Assembly (NCBI GenBank): GCA_014904985.1
Contig: MU128932.1
Span: 344,377 to 408,376 of the forward strand
Source of the DNA: Hydnum rufescens UP504
Lineage: Eukaryota > Basidiomycota > Agaricomycetes > Cantharellales > Hydnaceae
Direction of reading: 5' to 3'
DNA length: 64,000 nucleotides
The position numbers and the translations under genes are program-made. The notes under the pieces were generated by a model that saw only the letters and a program-made list of their open reading frames with translations, was not told where the DNA came from and searched no databases. Shown here in pieces: positions 1-11,649 of the stretch. Every line of letters starts with the position of its first letter. Position 1 is the first letter of the stretch.

Positions 1-2495
1 CGATTGCCCGCTCCAGATCATTGGTGAGACTAAGTGCCTCGAGCCAATATAGCATCTGAGTACGGGTCCAATGCTCAAGACGGTGCTTGGCTAAGGCCGT
101 TTCGTGGCGTGCCTGGGAATTGAGGTGCAGAGCCCAATGCAAGCACGCGTATCGAGCATGGGCGGGAAGGTGAACTTGAATTCGAGTTTCGAGATCGAGA
201 ATAGAGTTGTTGAGACGAAGGGGATCCTTGGAGCCACACATATTGGGATGGAGGATGAGACTCATCGATATGAAACAATCCTCCGCCAACCTGATATCAA
301 ACACGGCTTGATCGGGGAAGAAAAAGTCCCTGAGATTGGTTCCACCGGATTCTGATACCCGTTCGGGAGGGGTGACGATGAAATCACGGAATGATTTATG
401 GTAGAAACGAACCTGCGAGCCGCCGTCTTTAGGAACGAGAAGGACGGATTGGAGGGGGCGCAGGATGTAAAATATAGAATTAGGATCCATCCCAAGTAAA
501 CATGCCAAAGGACGGACACCCAATGGATTTTTAAGGTGGGCGATGGCGCCCATCACGCGCCGATATAGTTTGAAGGTTGATGGGTCGTCTCTGGAAAATG
601 CACGGTCCAAGATCTGGAGATATAACGCGTTGAGGGGCGGAAGTTGGGAGCCAATATTCGGGTCCTCTGGATGAAGGAGTATGCGCAGAGTATCTACGGG
701 CGTCTTGCCAGACTCCGCAGCGCCTTTAATGAGTTTGATTGCTGTAGCTGCGTAGATGAAGAGGCCATCGGCACGGGTAGAGAGTAATTGAAGATCCTCT
801 GCTCCAAGTTTCCATCCTTCCCTAACAGCCCACTCCCCACTCAGCTCATGATGTACGTACCGTCGAATGTCATCGGCTGCGATGGATGCGTCCATGTGAT
901 GTAGATCGATAATGCGAGTGATAGGATGTAACGATCCAACGTGGAACGCAGAATCCATGGCATGCTCTGGTCTACTAGTAACTAGGATTCGAATATGGCT
1001 TGGTATATCCTTGGCGTGTAAACCGAGGAGGTTCAGGATTTCAGTGGCGGATGAAGCAGCAGATTGACCACTACATTCATCAAGGGCATCCAGGATGATT
1101 ACCCATGGCATGGGGCCAGGGATCATATGCCGTAGAGGCTCGATGATCAGTTGCAGCAACTGTGTCTCCATAATAGCATCGTCCACCGAAGGATGTTTGG
1201 CCCGACAATCGTTTAGTGCTCGAGCAAAGTCCTCATTGAATGAGGAAAGCTGACGAGCGAGGGTAGGGAAGACAACCTGAGGGTTGCGGCGGGATTCGCG
1301 GTCGCGTGAGAAGAAAAACGAGGCTGCGAGACGCCCTGCACTGTCCAGTTCTTCAGCGATCGTTTTCGCCAGAGTACTTTTTCCAGTCCCGGGGGGACCG
1401 TGCACCCAACAAAAATGTTCGTGAGGAAACCGGTCGCCAGACGCCCACTCGCGAAGTTCTTGAAGGATCTCTGTGCGCGTGCCATACAGGCAAGTGCGAG
1501 CCGATGAAGCTTCGAAGCTGGCGGACACATGCTTCCCGCGTTTACGATGAGTAGGCAGCGCCCTGACTAGAATATGGGTTGAGCTGTTGCTTCTGTTCAT
1601 GCAGCTAGGAGTTAATATGCTTACTCTCAGACAGGATGACATCTGCCTTTTCTGATAACTCGTCCAGAATGTCCTCTTGACGGATCTCGCCCTCGAGCTA
1701 TGTATTGGATATAGAGTTTCAGAAGGCGAGGCAAAATCGACAACTTCGGGACACGTACTTGAAATGCTTGGAGTGCTTGGCTGATAGAGTTATTGATGGT
1801 CATAATCGTCTTGGAAATAGCCTCCCGATGCACAAAGCGGCCCTTCCAATGGTACGATTTGATTTTCCCCAGATACTGCTCAGACGCGATCAGGCCCCTT
1901 GAAATCAACGGTGCAATGAGCGAAAATGGCAATCGGAATTACACCTTTCAGCCGCACATAGAAAGTCGCTCGAGGCGATACAGTAGAGGGCCCCTACGAA
2001 TGGATCCTCTAGTCCCCGTCTTGAGAAGGGGCTCGAGGATTTGGCTAATGGCCTTGATGTATGCGATAAGCTTATTTGTTTCCTCTTTGTTGGCTTTGAC
2101 CTTCTAAAGAAATCCAAAGCTTCATCTTGTTCCTAGTCTTGGCTGCTCCGCACACTGATACGAACATCAAACATGAGAGCCACCTCCAGCAATAAGGCAA
2201 CAGCACCGTGTAAGCCCGGAACGGGGGCACCAGACAGAGTTTCCTTGACGAGTGAAAGCCATGGAACAGCCCAATCCATGACATCAACGACGACAGCTTC
2301 GGAGGAGAAAGGCAGACCACCGAAGCCTGATCGACGTGCAGACCTTCTCTGTACAGACGTTCTCGGTGGTGTGATCAGCATATATGTGTGACAATGGTAT
2401 GGACACCGAAAGATGCGATTAGTACTGCCCACAAGTTTGGAAGTACGGCGAGTGTAAGTTGCAGAGGATGGGTAGTAAGAGTAGATATCCAACAA
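1..2495 (-). CDS. NACHT-domain NLR-like protein (STAND NTPase), 3' part outside the window
   Basis: Fungal NLR-like proteins are signal-transducing NTPases linked to non-self recognition and regulated cell death. A hand-built model reads (minus strand) an exon ending at 2154, then 2103-1958, 1897-1759, 1697-1625 and 1566 through the left edge, with introns of 50-61 nt. The N-terminal helical part (GAPVPGLHGAV, VKANKEETNKLIAYIK) is the usual pre-NACHT region. Walker A is GPPGTGKST near 1390, preceded by CLYGTRTEILQELREW. The Walker B-like stretch VIILDALDEC lies near 1090. The conserved post-NACHT motif FYHKSFRDFIV is near 390. The frame is open from 1566 to base 1, so any WD40 or other repeat sensor lies outside. 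The start codon is unresolved; 2495 is only the upstream limit of the open frame. Two in-frame stops near 1945 fall inside the proposed 60-nt intron, so I do not call it a pseudogene. Confidence 0.8.
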
Positions 2496-5017
2496 GCGCG
2501 GACTATAGACACTGTTCTGATGCTAGAAGACAGCATCCGGAATGACCTAACAATTCAGGCACTCCACCACAGTTCCCCAGCCCCGGCGTGATCCCAAATT
2601 GGGCCAACATTGGCACGTTCGTCCTTATTTATTATCGGTTTGAGTGCCTGATCCAAAAAGAGTTCACTCATCCCCGAAAACTATTTATTCCACCCTTACT
2701 AGCGCTGTTCCTCCAGGGGGGTTTGCGTTGAAATGACACCAGTTGTAGGAACACAGCCATGGCCTCCTCTATTACGCGTGATGGTGAGAAAAATTGAGTG
2801 ACACAGCCTTTCATGGTTTTCAGGCTATGCTGTGCTTTGTTCGATGCTGGTTAAGAACGAGAAACTCTGGAATCCAAAAGCTACTCACACACAGTGATCT
2901 TTAAACAACCCACCTTATCGAGACCACATGGGCAAGCGAAGGACCCCCGCAAGCTCTATTTGAACCGATCGGCCAAACGGCTGTATGCTCCTAAGCCACA
3001 CACACAGCTTCTTAGGCCACCACGAGTCTCTCCACTGACTTCCACATACATTCTTCACCTTGCCGAAACCCGCGTGTCAGAGAGTGATTCTGCTTCATAA
3101 GATCGGCGAAACATTTCTAGTGCTAGTACCTAATATAGCCAGACTCACCATCCTCGCATTTGGCCGTGTGAGAAAAGATTCGCTGATAGGGGAATTAAGT
3201 AAAGAGAAATACTTCATTAGGTTTGATGTACAAGTATGTGACTGTACGTCGCGCGCGCACAATCACCTGTATTACTGACTATGGAAGGGCCGCGCGCTGA
3301 TTGTACTTCCGTGGCCAGATTGGGTCAAAGAGGGGATTGATGAGCTGTGAATTGGTTCACCAAAATTTCATCCCAAAATCTGTGAAAAAGCACGGACACA
3401 TAGAGCTCTCACAGGGGTCCTGAAAGCATCTGTGGTGCTGTCTGGAAGGCTTCAGACCACCAATAAGGTCATCTAGTGAAGTTCATCTGTTATGAACTCT
3501 CAGCGTGCTAACTCATGGCAGGTCCGCTGAGTGTGGTCATTGCCACGGACAATTTGCGCGTGAGAAACCGGCCCGACGGTGCGAGAATCATGACCCAGCC
3601 CCAGCAAAAACCACTCATATCATGAATGGTCGTAAGAGGGAGGGGAAAAGACAATCCAAAGACTCCCGCTGGCAGGAACAGCCAGATATGAGGAAAGAAC
3701 GCAAAAAGCTTCGGCAATCTCCGCTCCTTGCTACCGGGTCCGGGCCTGTATATTTAGTATTAACACGACTGTACATATGCCTTCCCGCCATAAAGATCTT
3801 GCGACACATGGTCTCCACTACCGCATGCTCCAAAGTCCTGTTACCCTTCAACTGGTCCCGAGAGCCGCATCATGCCTTGCTTGGGTATAGGCTAGTTTTT
3901 GTTAGCGTGACGGGAGATATGGCGTCTGCTTTGCGGACTATACAGCCCGCGCCAATTTTACGGTGCTGGTTAAAAGGTTCTAGTGGGTCTTAGGCGGTTA
4001 ATAAGGGGTGTGTTTAAAACACCCCCGCGCCCGTGTTTAAAAACTATGTTCTGAACACACAATGCTAACATCCTCTTTGACAACTGAAACCTTAGGTCCA
4101 CTACTATTACTACCAGCAGCTGTGCCCTCCAGACCTTCCATAGAATCGCTGCTGATCATGAAAAGATCAAGTATTAAAAAACCAATATCAACCTCTATCA
4201 TCATCCACATCCCCTACATTCACAACTACGCGATGGTCATCAAGATTGAAGTCATCCGATGGATTGTACGAGACCTGATTTCCCTTTCATCATGTTTGGC
4301 ACTGATGTCGTCACTAATTGTCACGTCATGCCCAGTTCTGCGCCGGACGAACCAGTTGCCGGTGCCGGAGTTGGAGATGATTCCCCAGTTATCGAAATAT
4401 TGGTATATTTTGTTAGGTCATGAAAGCCCACATTGGGCATTTCGGTCTATTAGCAGTACGCTAGATGGGTCATTACTTCAATCGGTAGAACCACGGAGAG
4501 GGTTTTTGACGTCCCAAAATCCGACTCTAGGTTTTAGACGCGTAGTCAAAAAGGGGTGTTTAAAACCTAGTTTTTGCTGTCCACCGTTTACACAGCACCC
4601 TAGCGCCAATGTTGGATGAAATAGCCCAAGTCCTGTCTACCATATGTAGGACCAGAGGACGCAAAATTCGACTGGTGCTAGTGTCTTACATAATCACAAT
4701 CCATGACGCCAGGATTGGAATTCGGGCAGTAGCTTCAAAACAAGCGGAATCGAAGAGTTGGTTTACTACTTCCGGCTTTCTGGGTGAGAGACAAGCCACA
4801 AATGCAACCCTGTCTCAGACATACATTGCTTGGACCCAATCAAAAGGGACAGTGGGTGGATGGATTCTTTCATCTTGAAATGGCAGCATGAGAACTTCTC
4901 ACTGAAGTAGCTATGGAGGAGGGAAACACTGCTGTGTGCTAATATTTACTACTATAGTTATGTAGGGTCCCCCAGCATCGTGACAGTGACAGTGACATCG
5001 ATATCAGATCCCAAAGA
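2496..5017. other. Gene-free stretch between NLR and FSH genes
   Basis: I find no convincing gene here. Open frames of 162 codons (3505-3993) and 185 codons (4062-4619) show no recognisable domain and no splice structure. A short motif GGGGTGTTTAAAAC (with a variant GGGGTGTGTTTAAAAC) occurs near 4006 and again near 4553, in the same direction. It could bracket an old insertion of about 550 bp, but I see no target duplication. Confidence 0.4.
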
Positions 5018-6300
5018 ATGACTTTACGAGTTCTCCTCTTTCCTGGCTTCACGCAGAATGCAACTGTTTTTCACCAGAAGGTATGTCTCCATACACCGTC
5101 CCACATCGCTACAGGTTAGGTGGACCTGATCCTTCCTCCGGAAGTTCGCGGCCATCGAGAGAACCTGCGCACATTCTGTAGAATTTGGTGCGTTCCAATT
5201 GAATATACCCAGTTCCTCACCAAGTAAGCATCGGTGGGGTGATATGTGCCTGCAGTATTCCTGGATCCATTCCACGTAATGGAGCCCGTGACGTTGCAGG
5301 GAGAGTCGCTTTCCCAGATCTCCTCGAATGCGTCATACGAGAACGACAGTCCGGAACTCCGGCCACGAGCATGGTGGTTCGCGAATGACGATAAGACCGT
5401 ATATCGTGGACATGCAGAGGCCTTTCAGTACGTTCGCGATTTCCTCGCGAAGACTGAAGTCCCGTTCCACGTGAGTACTAGCTAGATTGCGTGGTCCCTG
5501 ATGTGATGTGGGCTCATTCTCGATACTGGCGGTCTCGGAATCGGAAGGGTGTACTGGGATTTAGTCAAGGTGCAGCTATGGCAGCCCTTATCACAGTCTT
5601 CGTAGGTCGCGTCGTCTTTAGTTGAAGCACCTAAATTCTGACTTTTTTTGGTGGCAATTCTCGATGCTTCCAGCTGGAGCGTCCGGATGTATTCCCCAGC
5701 TTTCTAGTGGATGGGAAATCTCCTCATCCACCTCTGTAAGCACCACCTGTCTCTCTCCGCGTATCAAACGTTCAACGCCATAATGTTCATTGTATGCAGT
5801 CGTTTTGGCGTATTTGTGTCTGGATTTGTGAGGTCGACCCGTTCAAACACTTCTCGCGACTGTTTCATGAAATTTTGATTTTAGAGACCGTTGGATATAT
5901 CACTTTCTTCCGTCTTCAGCACCGGCGTGAAATTCAGCACACCTAGTCTACATGTGCTTGGGCGAAACGATGTTATCGTCTCCACGGCGCGCTCAAAGAC
6001 GCTGATCGACGTATTTGAATCGCCTCGTATAGAATGGCATGACGGAGGTAAGTCCGATGAAAATGGTGATCATTGAAGATGCGGAAGTGTCAATTTACAA
6101 ATTCATTTCGTTTGTTGGTTTCGATTTTTGTATCTATAGGCCACTTTGTCCCATCCAAAGCCACCTGGCGGCAGTTTTTCAAGAATTACTTTGCCAGCTA
6201 CGATGACGAGAGCTCCGTACGGCCTCCAGATGTGCGCTCGCCTGCCCCCGAGGTAGGAAATTCTAGTGTTGAGGCTCCTGGCGCTACGAGAAATCTGTAG
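5018..6300 (+). CDS. FSH1-type serine hydrolase (alpha/beta hydrolase), intact
   Basis: Exons are 5018-5080, 5145-5187, 5256-5470, 5548-5601, 5674-5735, 5800-5827, 5885-6047 and 6140-6300. They sum to 789 nt, exactly 262 codons plus stop. The product begins MTLRVLLFPGFTQNATVF, the LHG(F/Y)TQN-like oxyanion strand of the family. It continues with EFVFLDPFHVMEPV, RAWWFANDD, the nucleophile elbow GVLGFSQGAAMAAL (Ser in GFSQG), SLHVLGRNDVIVS (region of the acid) and DGGHFVPS, which carries the catalytic His. Length and motif order match fungal FSH1/FSH3 and the hydrolases often found in secondary-metabolite clusters, which are predicted cytosolic esterases. The substrate is unknown. The short tail after the last helix is low complexity. 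A degraded 5'-truncated copy lies at about 13985. It is the first gene of the duplicated block that also carries the secreted-protein genes. Confidence 0.85.
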
Positions 6301-7431
6301 GCCTTGAGGTGTTTCCGGTCATGTCCTCGTTCCGTCAGCACGCTTACAGGTATCATACTTCCCGATTCCACTGTGATAGCACAGGCATAACCCTAGATTG
6401 TCTCTCTTTTGTTCCACACTTCCTGTGGCTATTGAAGTTTTCACCCCGGGGGCATTGCGGATCCCAGGACTTGAGTAACTGGTGTACAGTCGGCATCGTG
6501 ACTTCCCCTGGCAGGAATGATCAGTTGGACGTCTCCGGATCTCGGGCAGTCCATGCGTCATGTCTTTAGAATCCTTCCGACTAATCGGTGCTCGTTGGCG
6601 TACCACCTCGTACAATTTGAACTTGAATCCGGCGTACAGTACTAGGGTGTGTTATGTGGCCTTGAATATGGAGAAACTCATGAGTAGGTCTCTGTAGATA
6701 TATATGCCTGCCACTGACGCTCGATATGAGAAACGCTGGGAAGGGATAGCTTGATCACCTCAGGCTGTCGTCAGCCCGTCCACTGAAAGTTCGAAGAGTT
6801 CAGACGGATGAGCAGCAACTGATCCACTGAGTTATTTCTGATGCCTAGCAGTTGTAGACCAGTTTAACCTTACTAAAGCTCAGCAACCCTAATACGATGG
6901 CTGCACTTCTGATGGGCTCATGTGAATGTGAAGGTACGACCATGGGCAAGTATCATAGAGATTACGGTTCTTTATTCTCTCGGCGACAATCACCTCATTT
7001 CATAGTTCTCGATAAGCCCTAGGCTCTAATTCTCATTCTCTTCTGAGTTCCGTAAATCCTTGTCCCATGCGTAGAGAATATAGCTCGGATATTTCAGAGG
7101 AACAGTGAAGTATCAGGATAGTCGCAGACATATCCAGGATCCGGAGAATATGCGGGGCACAATGCAAGGGTGAAGAATTCAGATTGGGAAGGAAATAGGG
7201 CGAGGTGTTCGAGGGGTTATGCCGCACGTTTCGTAATTGACGGAGGGCGGGGGTGGCAATGTGTGTGCGGGAGTCGGGGGCGTCACCAAAGATGGAGAGA
7301 CGATGGAAAAGGATCCTGTTGACCATAGAACCCGCACTCTAATCCAAACCAGAGGACTCGCCGTCGATCCCCCCTAAATCTCCCTATCCCCCCCTCCTCA
7401 GACATACGACCCTGCTAGAACACTCAACACC
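6301..7431. other. Spacer between FSH gene and SSP1, duplicated at 14.6-15.9 kb
   Basis: No gene is supported. The segment aligns by eye with 14625-15905, with scattered substitutions and indels, and belongs to the block duplication. The second copy carries an extra 118-bp insertion that this copy lacks. Confidence 0.5.
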
Positions 7432-7938
7432 CTAACACACTGGTTGGAAATCACAAAGCCGAGCATTGCTGTAGCCGGTGCAGCCAGCAGCATCGTGGTT
7501 GGCGGTATTTCCAGCAAGCTCGTACTCCGAGACGCTAACAGCGGAATCGGAACCTCTGGCGTTCCTGGCGACGAGGTTCAGGTTACTTGAGACGCCCGAA
7601 ACAGATATCCATTCGCCCGTGCCACTGGTGGAAGCGGTGGTGCCATCGGAGAAGCCGACGTCAAAGGTGCCACCGGCACTCCCGAGATTCTGGCATTGCT
7701 CTTCGGCGCCCACCTGCACACCGTTGCGCCAGAGCTGGAAGGTCGCGCAGTCACCGTAGGCGGTTGGCGACTCCTCGCGAATATACACATGCACCTCGAT
7801 GCAATCGCCCGTCCTGGTGTCGAGATTACCGCTCCTTGGAATGAGATCGACGGCCTGGGGGGCGGCGACGCGCGCGCGAGTCGAACTGAAGAGCATGGAG
7901 CCAACAGCGATTACGAGGAGGTTACAAGAAAACTTCAT
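7432..7938 (-). CDS. Small secreted cysteine-containing protein SSP1
   Basis: A single-exon 168-residue protein. It opens with a Sec-type signal peptide (MKFS, then the hydrophobic core LLVIAVGSMLFSS and a likely cut near ARA/RVA). The mature part has six cysteines (in GDCIE, GDCATF, QCQN, AGCTG, RLCDF and the final Cys), enough for three disulfides. Repeated beta-like stretches such as FQLWRNG and WISVSG suggest a compact beta sandwich. I do not recognise the family. Three paralogs in the window (10508, 15910, 18910) share the cysteine pattern and the stretches GDCATFQLWRNG and FELAGNTAN. A TATA-like box lies about 90 nt upstream. The single-exon structure, secretion signal and tandem copies suggest an extracellular or host-interaction role, which is inference. 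Confidence 0.75.
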   Translation of the reverse strand: MKFSCNLLVIAVGSMLFSSTRARVAAPQAVDLIPRSGNLDTRTGDCIEVHVYIREESPTAYGDCATFQLWRNGVQVGAEEQCQNLGSAGGTFDVGFSDGTTASTSGTGEWISVSGVSSNLNLVARNARGSDSAVSVSEYELAGNTANHDAAGCTGYSNARLCDFQPVC

Positions 7939-8024
7939 TCTCCGTGAATTGGTAGATGTGGGGAGAAGACTGGAGAGGCAAAAGCAGAATAGAACTAGTG
8001 GAAAGAGGGTCGCGCTCTTTCAAG

Positions 8025-8033
8025 GCTTTTTAT
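8025..8033 (-). promoter_or_regulatory. TATA-like box of SSP1
   Basis: On the minus strand the sequence reads GTGCATAAAAAGCC, about 87-95 nt upstream of the SSP1 ATG. The same box precedes SSP2 (11109-11117) and SSP4 (19512-19520) at almost the same distance. The SSP3 equivalent is altered. Confidence 0.5.
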
Positions 8034-8039
8034 GCACGC

Positions 8040-10400
8040 AATGTGGGCTTTCATCTCCCATTGCCACAGGAGAAAGTATAGCGGATCGCAGAATCCAAGA
8101 GAATTTTAATCGTCCCGGCTGCGGATCTCCACCCTAGAACCGTCCAAAAAAGTAGGAGCCTGAATTAGCACAGGTGCGGGAGACCGATGTTGTTCCCTGT
8201 ACGCGTCGGAACAGTCAGCTGTACCAGACCACATTATCGGCCAGCCACATTGCCGCTCAGCCCGGGGAAACAGCTATGCCACAGCACACAGGAGTAGTAA
8301 TAATACGCTTGAGACCAGATTCGGATCAGCAAGTGCGTTAGACAGTTATATTCCTCATAGTTCAAAGGCGCAGAGCCTGGCGAGGCAGAGTCGGCAAGAG
8401 CCGGTTTGCCTGCGGTGATCATTCCGTCATCTCCGGGAAATTTGCGCTGCCTGGGAGGGGTGCCTGTAGGTGCCTTCTTTTGGCCTTGGGACACACTGAG
8501 ATCCATAGTGATTGCGTAGCTGGCTTGACCTTAGGCACTGTGCCAGTGTTGCTGACATCGAAATATGGGGGGACTCTGGTGCGACAGCTCTGAGCGTGTG
8601 TTTCTGCAGTAGTGTCTTCTGAATTCTGGCGGCCCTTGCTATTCTTATTATCCCATTAGCAGAGCGCCTATCGGAATTGTGAATTAAAACATGTCACCTT
8701 CCATGTATCGTTATGAGAGTGTGATGATAGTGCCATCATTGCCCCATCGGGGCACTTCTACATATATACTCAATGATTACACCTGTGGGAGATGAATTCA
8801 TCTGTCTCATCACTGAGGGGTATTGAAGACAAGTGAACGAGTGAAATCTTGCGCTCTCTAAAGGGGAATCATTCAGTGGGTAGGAATCCCCTTAAATGCA
8901 CTGTACTGAATGGTTCATTCATAACAAGATAGAGGGAACTATTCAGAAGCTTAGGAAATGAAGCAATTAGACGGTATGCTACGCCTATTCAAGCCAGCAC
9001 GACCTGCCCAATCATTCAGGTGGGGTTCAGCACATCTGCATGAACTGCTCCGTTGTCCTGTGGCACAGTGGCTATGCTGGACACTCTGTCATCATACTGT
9101 GTAGTTGTTTCACAAGCGCGACCCCTAAATGACTGTGCCGACGAGCTCACCAATTTACACCAGAATCTCGCAGCTATGTTTCACCCGGAATGTTCTCCTC
9201 TTTTCTTCGCCGGCACCATAAGTACTCTTCCCTCTCCTCGTAAATAGTATAAAGGACGGGCGCAGGCTCGTCTGAATAGGGCCACAAGTTTACTCCTTCC
9301 GTCGCTGCTTCTAATTCACCCGTATCTGTGGTTCTCCGATCTCTATGATCCACTCTTACCCGCTCTAATATTCAGGGGGAGATTCGGAGGCTCAGAACAT
9401 CGCACTTTCGCCAAATAAGTCTGTAAGTCTGTGGCCTATGGACGGGGCAATAGAGCTGAGAATGCATTGTTGTGGAATTCCTGTTCTCACCATTAACAAG
9501 ACATGTCAATGATATTTGGGGTGCAGTTTATTCAGTGGAAAAATGAATTGTGGCACTTTCGGATATCGCTGGGTGTGGTGTCGGTCATGGGACCAAAGCT
9601 AGAGGTGCTAGGGAATAGGGACCCAGGTGAGGTTGGACCATTTATCCAATAGCATGTGGAGCTTCCACAAAGACATCTTCTGCAGTGAAGTATGTGTGGA
9701 ACGGATGGCTCAGGTAGATGTGGGGAGCAGGAACTGGGATTGATGTCATACAATATATTACATAATCAAGAGGAGATTGTCTACCTCCAACAGTATGACC
9801 CACCGTCTGGTCGAGGATTCTCACTAAGAAAGTCGGCACTCCCGCAAGAATTTGCGTATGGACCTGTCTCATTTAATTCACTACGCACTGCACTGTATTT
9901 GAATCTCCAGGAGTGAAACACTGAACTAAGGGTAGTTTGTCACTCGGAATGTACCCCAGTCCAAAGCTTCGAAGGGTGAGAATAGATCACAAGGCCCCAC
10001 AAGGACGTACGCAACTCAAAATGAGGCACTGATGATTACAGTATCAAAAGCTACGAAATGAGGTGATTGCCCTGGACAGAATGAAGAACTGACAAACATC
10101 CAAGGAAGAATATACGAGACATATAGTAATGCAAATCTGAAGGACGCGAATTGGACTGGGGACGAAGTAGGGGGACACCAAGAACGGAAAGGGTAGGGTT
10201 TGAGTACGAGACGGTAAAAGATAATAGAAGCGGACTGCCGTCGAAATTAGAGCACGGCGTGGAAGAAAGCGACCGGGTGGACGAATGGGGTATGGTTGGA
10301 AGCCATACGTGCGCTTCGTAATTGATGGAGGGTGGTGTAGCGATATCGAGGCGTGCACGGGAGTAGCGAACGAAGGGAAGACAGTAAAGTATCCTCCTGA
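8040..10400. repeat. SSP1-SSP2 spacer, duplicated at 16.45-18.85 kb, with LTR-like relic
   Basis: This 2.4 kb aligns by eye with 16450-18850 (for example the shared phrase GATATCGCTGGGTGTGGTG near 9561 and 18045). No gene is supported. Around 9238-9375 a TATA motif (AAATAGTATAAAGGACGGGC) is followed about 115 bp later by TATTCAGGGGGAGATTC. The same arrangement recurs at 17728-17875 and upstream of the copia gag relic at 46670, so an old copia-type LTR or leader is likely part of the spacer. Confidence 0.45.
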
Positions 10401-10507
10401 CCGTAGAGCTCGCACTCGAATTCAACCCATATCCTTTGCCATCTATGCATCTAGCGCCCCCCCCCTGTTGTCCAGAGACGCACGACCCTCCCAGAACATC
10501 CAGGACT

Positions 10508-11017
10508 CTAACAGTACGCCCTGAAATCGCAGAGACGGGCATTATTGTAGCCCGCACACCCATTAGCATCGTGGTTCGCCGTATTTCCAGCGAGCTCGAA
10601 CTCCAAGACATTGACGATCCCGCTCTTGTAACTGCTCTCTTTCCTCGCCACCAGGTTCAGGTTCCCTGACACCCCCGAAACAGATATCCATTGGCCCTGG
10701 CCACTCGTGGAGGCCGTGGTGCCGTCGGAAAAGGACACGTGATAGACCGAGTTGGCACTTGCGAGCGTCTGGCATTGGCTCGCCACGCCCACCTGGTTGC
10801 CGTTGCGCCAGAGCTGGAAGGTCGCGCAGTCGCCATTGGTGGTTGACGGGTCGTCCTGGATGTATACATGCATCTCGATGCAATCGCCCGTCCTGACGCT
10901 GAGGTCGGCGCTCCTTTCAACGAGATCGGCGGCCTTAGGGGCGGCAACGAGAGCGGTGGTCAAACCGAAGAGCATGCTGCTGACAGCAATCGCGAAGAGG
11001 TTGGAAGAAAACTTCAT
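10508..11017 (-). CDS. Small secreted cysteine-containing protein SSP2
   Basis: An intact single-exon protein of 169 residues, paralogous to SSP1 and nearly identical to the broken SSP4. The signal peptide is MKFSSNLFAIAVSSMLFGLTTALVA. The mature part keeps the six-cysteine pattern (GDCIEMH, GDCATFQ, QCQT, NGCAGY, RLCDF, terminal Cys) and the QLWRNG and WISVSG strands. In its duplicate SSP4 the reading frame is lost, so this copy and SSP1/SSP3 are the ones likely to be functional. The TATA-like box is at 11109-11117. The function is unknown. Secretion is well supported; an effector role is a guess. Confidence 0.75.
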   Translation of the reverse strand: MKFSSNLFAIAVSSMLFGLTTALVAAPKAADLVERSADLSVRTGDCIEMHVYIQDDPSTTNGDCATFQLWRNGNQVGVASQCQTLASANSVYHVSFSDGTTASTSGQGQWISVSGVSGNLNLVARKESSYKSGIVNVLEFELAGNTANHDANGCAGYNNARLCDFRAYC

Positions 11018-11108
11018 TGTGTGAATTGGTAGATGTGGCGAAAAGACTGGAGAAGTGAACCTGATCGTGGAAGAGAACTAGTGGGGAGAGGATGGTGCTC
11101 TTCCAATG

Positions 11109-11117
11109 CTTTTTATG
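11109..11117 (-). promoter_or_regulatory. TATA-like box of SSP2
   Basis: CATAAAAAG on the minus strand, about 92 nt upstream of the SSP2 start, in the same position as in SSP1 and SSP4. Confidence 0.5.
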
Positions 11118-11649
11118 CACGCCATGCGCGCTTTCTCACAGTCCCATAGGAGAAAGCGCAGCCGATGGAAAAATCCAGGAGAATTCTAGTCGAGGCTGTT
11201 TGAAATAGGGAGGATCTGACAGGTGCGCGAGACCAGTTGGACAATCAGCCATCACAAGCCGCATCACTGACAAGCCGCATTGCTGCTCAGCCCGGGCATC
11301 CAAGTACACCACAGCCCACAAAGAAATAGGGAGAATCGATCCTTGAAATCGTCAGTCATACAGGACCAGGCAGTGCATTAGACACTCTGTTGCGAGAGTA
11401 ATGAGTTGTCCACTGAAGTCGTTCGGCGACATCCGTGGTCTCTTCGGTCACAGCCTCACGGGAGGCAAAATACATATAGGCAGTTTTGTAAAGCACATAG
11501 CTTTCGGGCCCCGACCAAATGTATGGTGTGGAGCAGCCCCACAACGCCACAAGATCTTCTGGGGTCCTGCTGTCTTCGCTGTCTTGGGCTCATGGCTTGC
11601 CTCGATACGCGTCTTTGTAAGCCTTCCGGAATTCAAACAGCACGTTAGA

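Noticed and set aside
4062..4619. 185-codon ORF
   Set aside because: No domain, no splice support, unremarkable codon pattern; flanked by a short repeated motif, so more likely repeat-derived.
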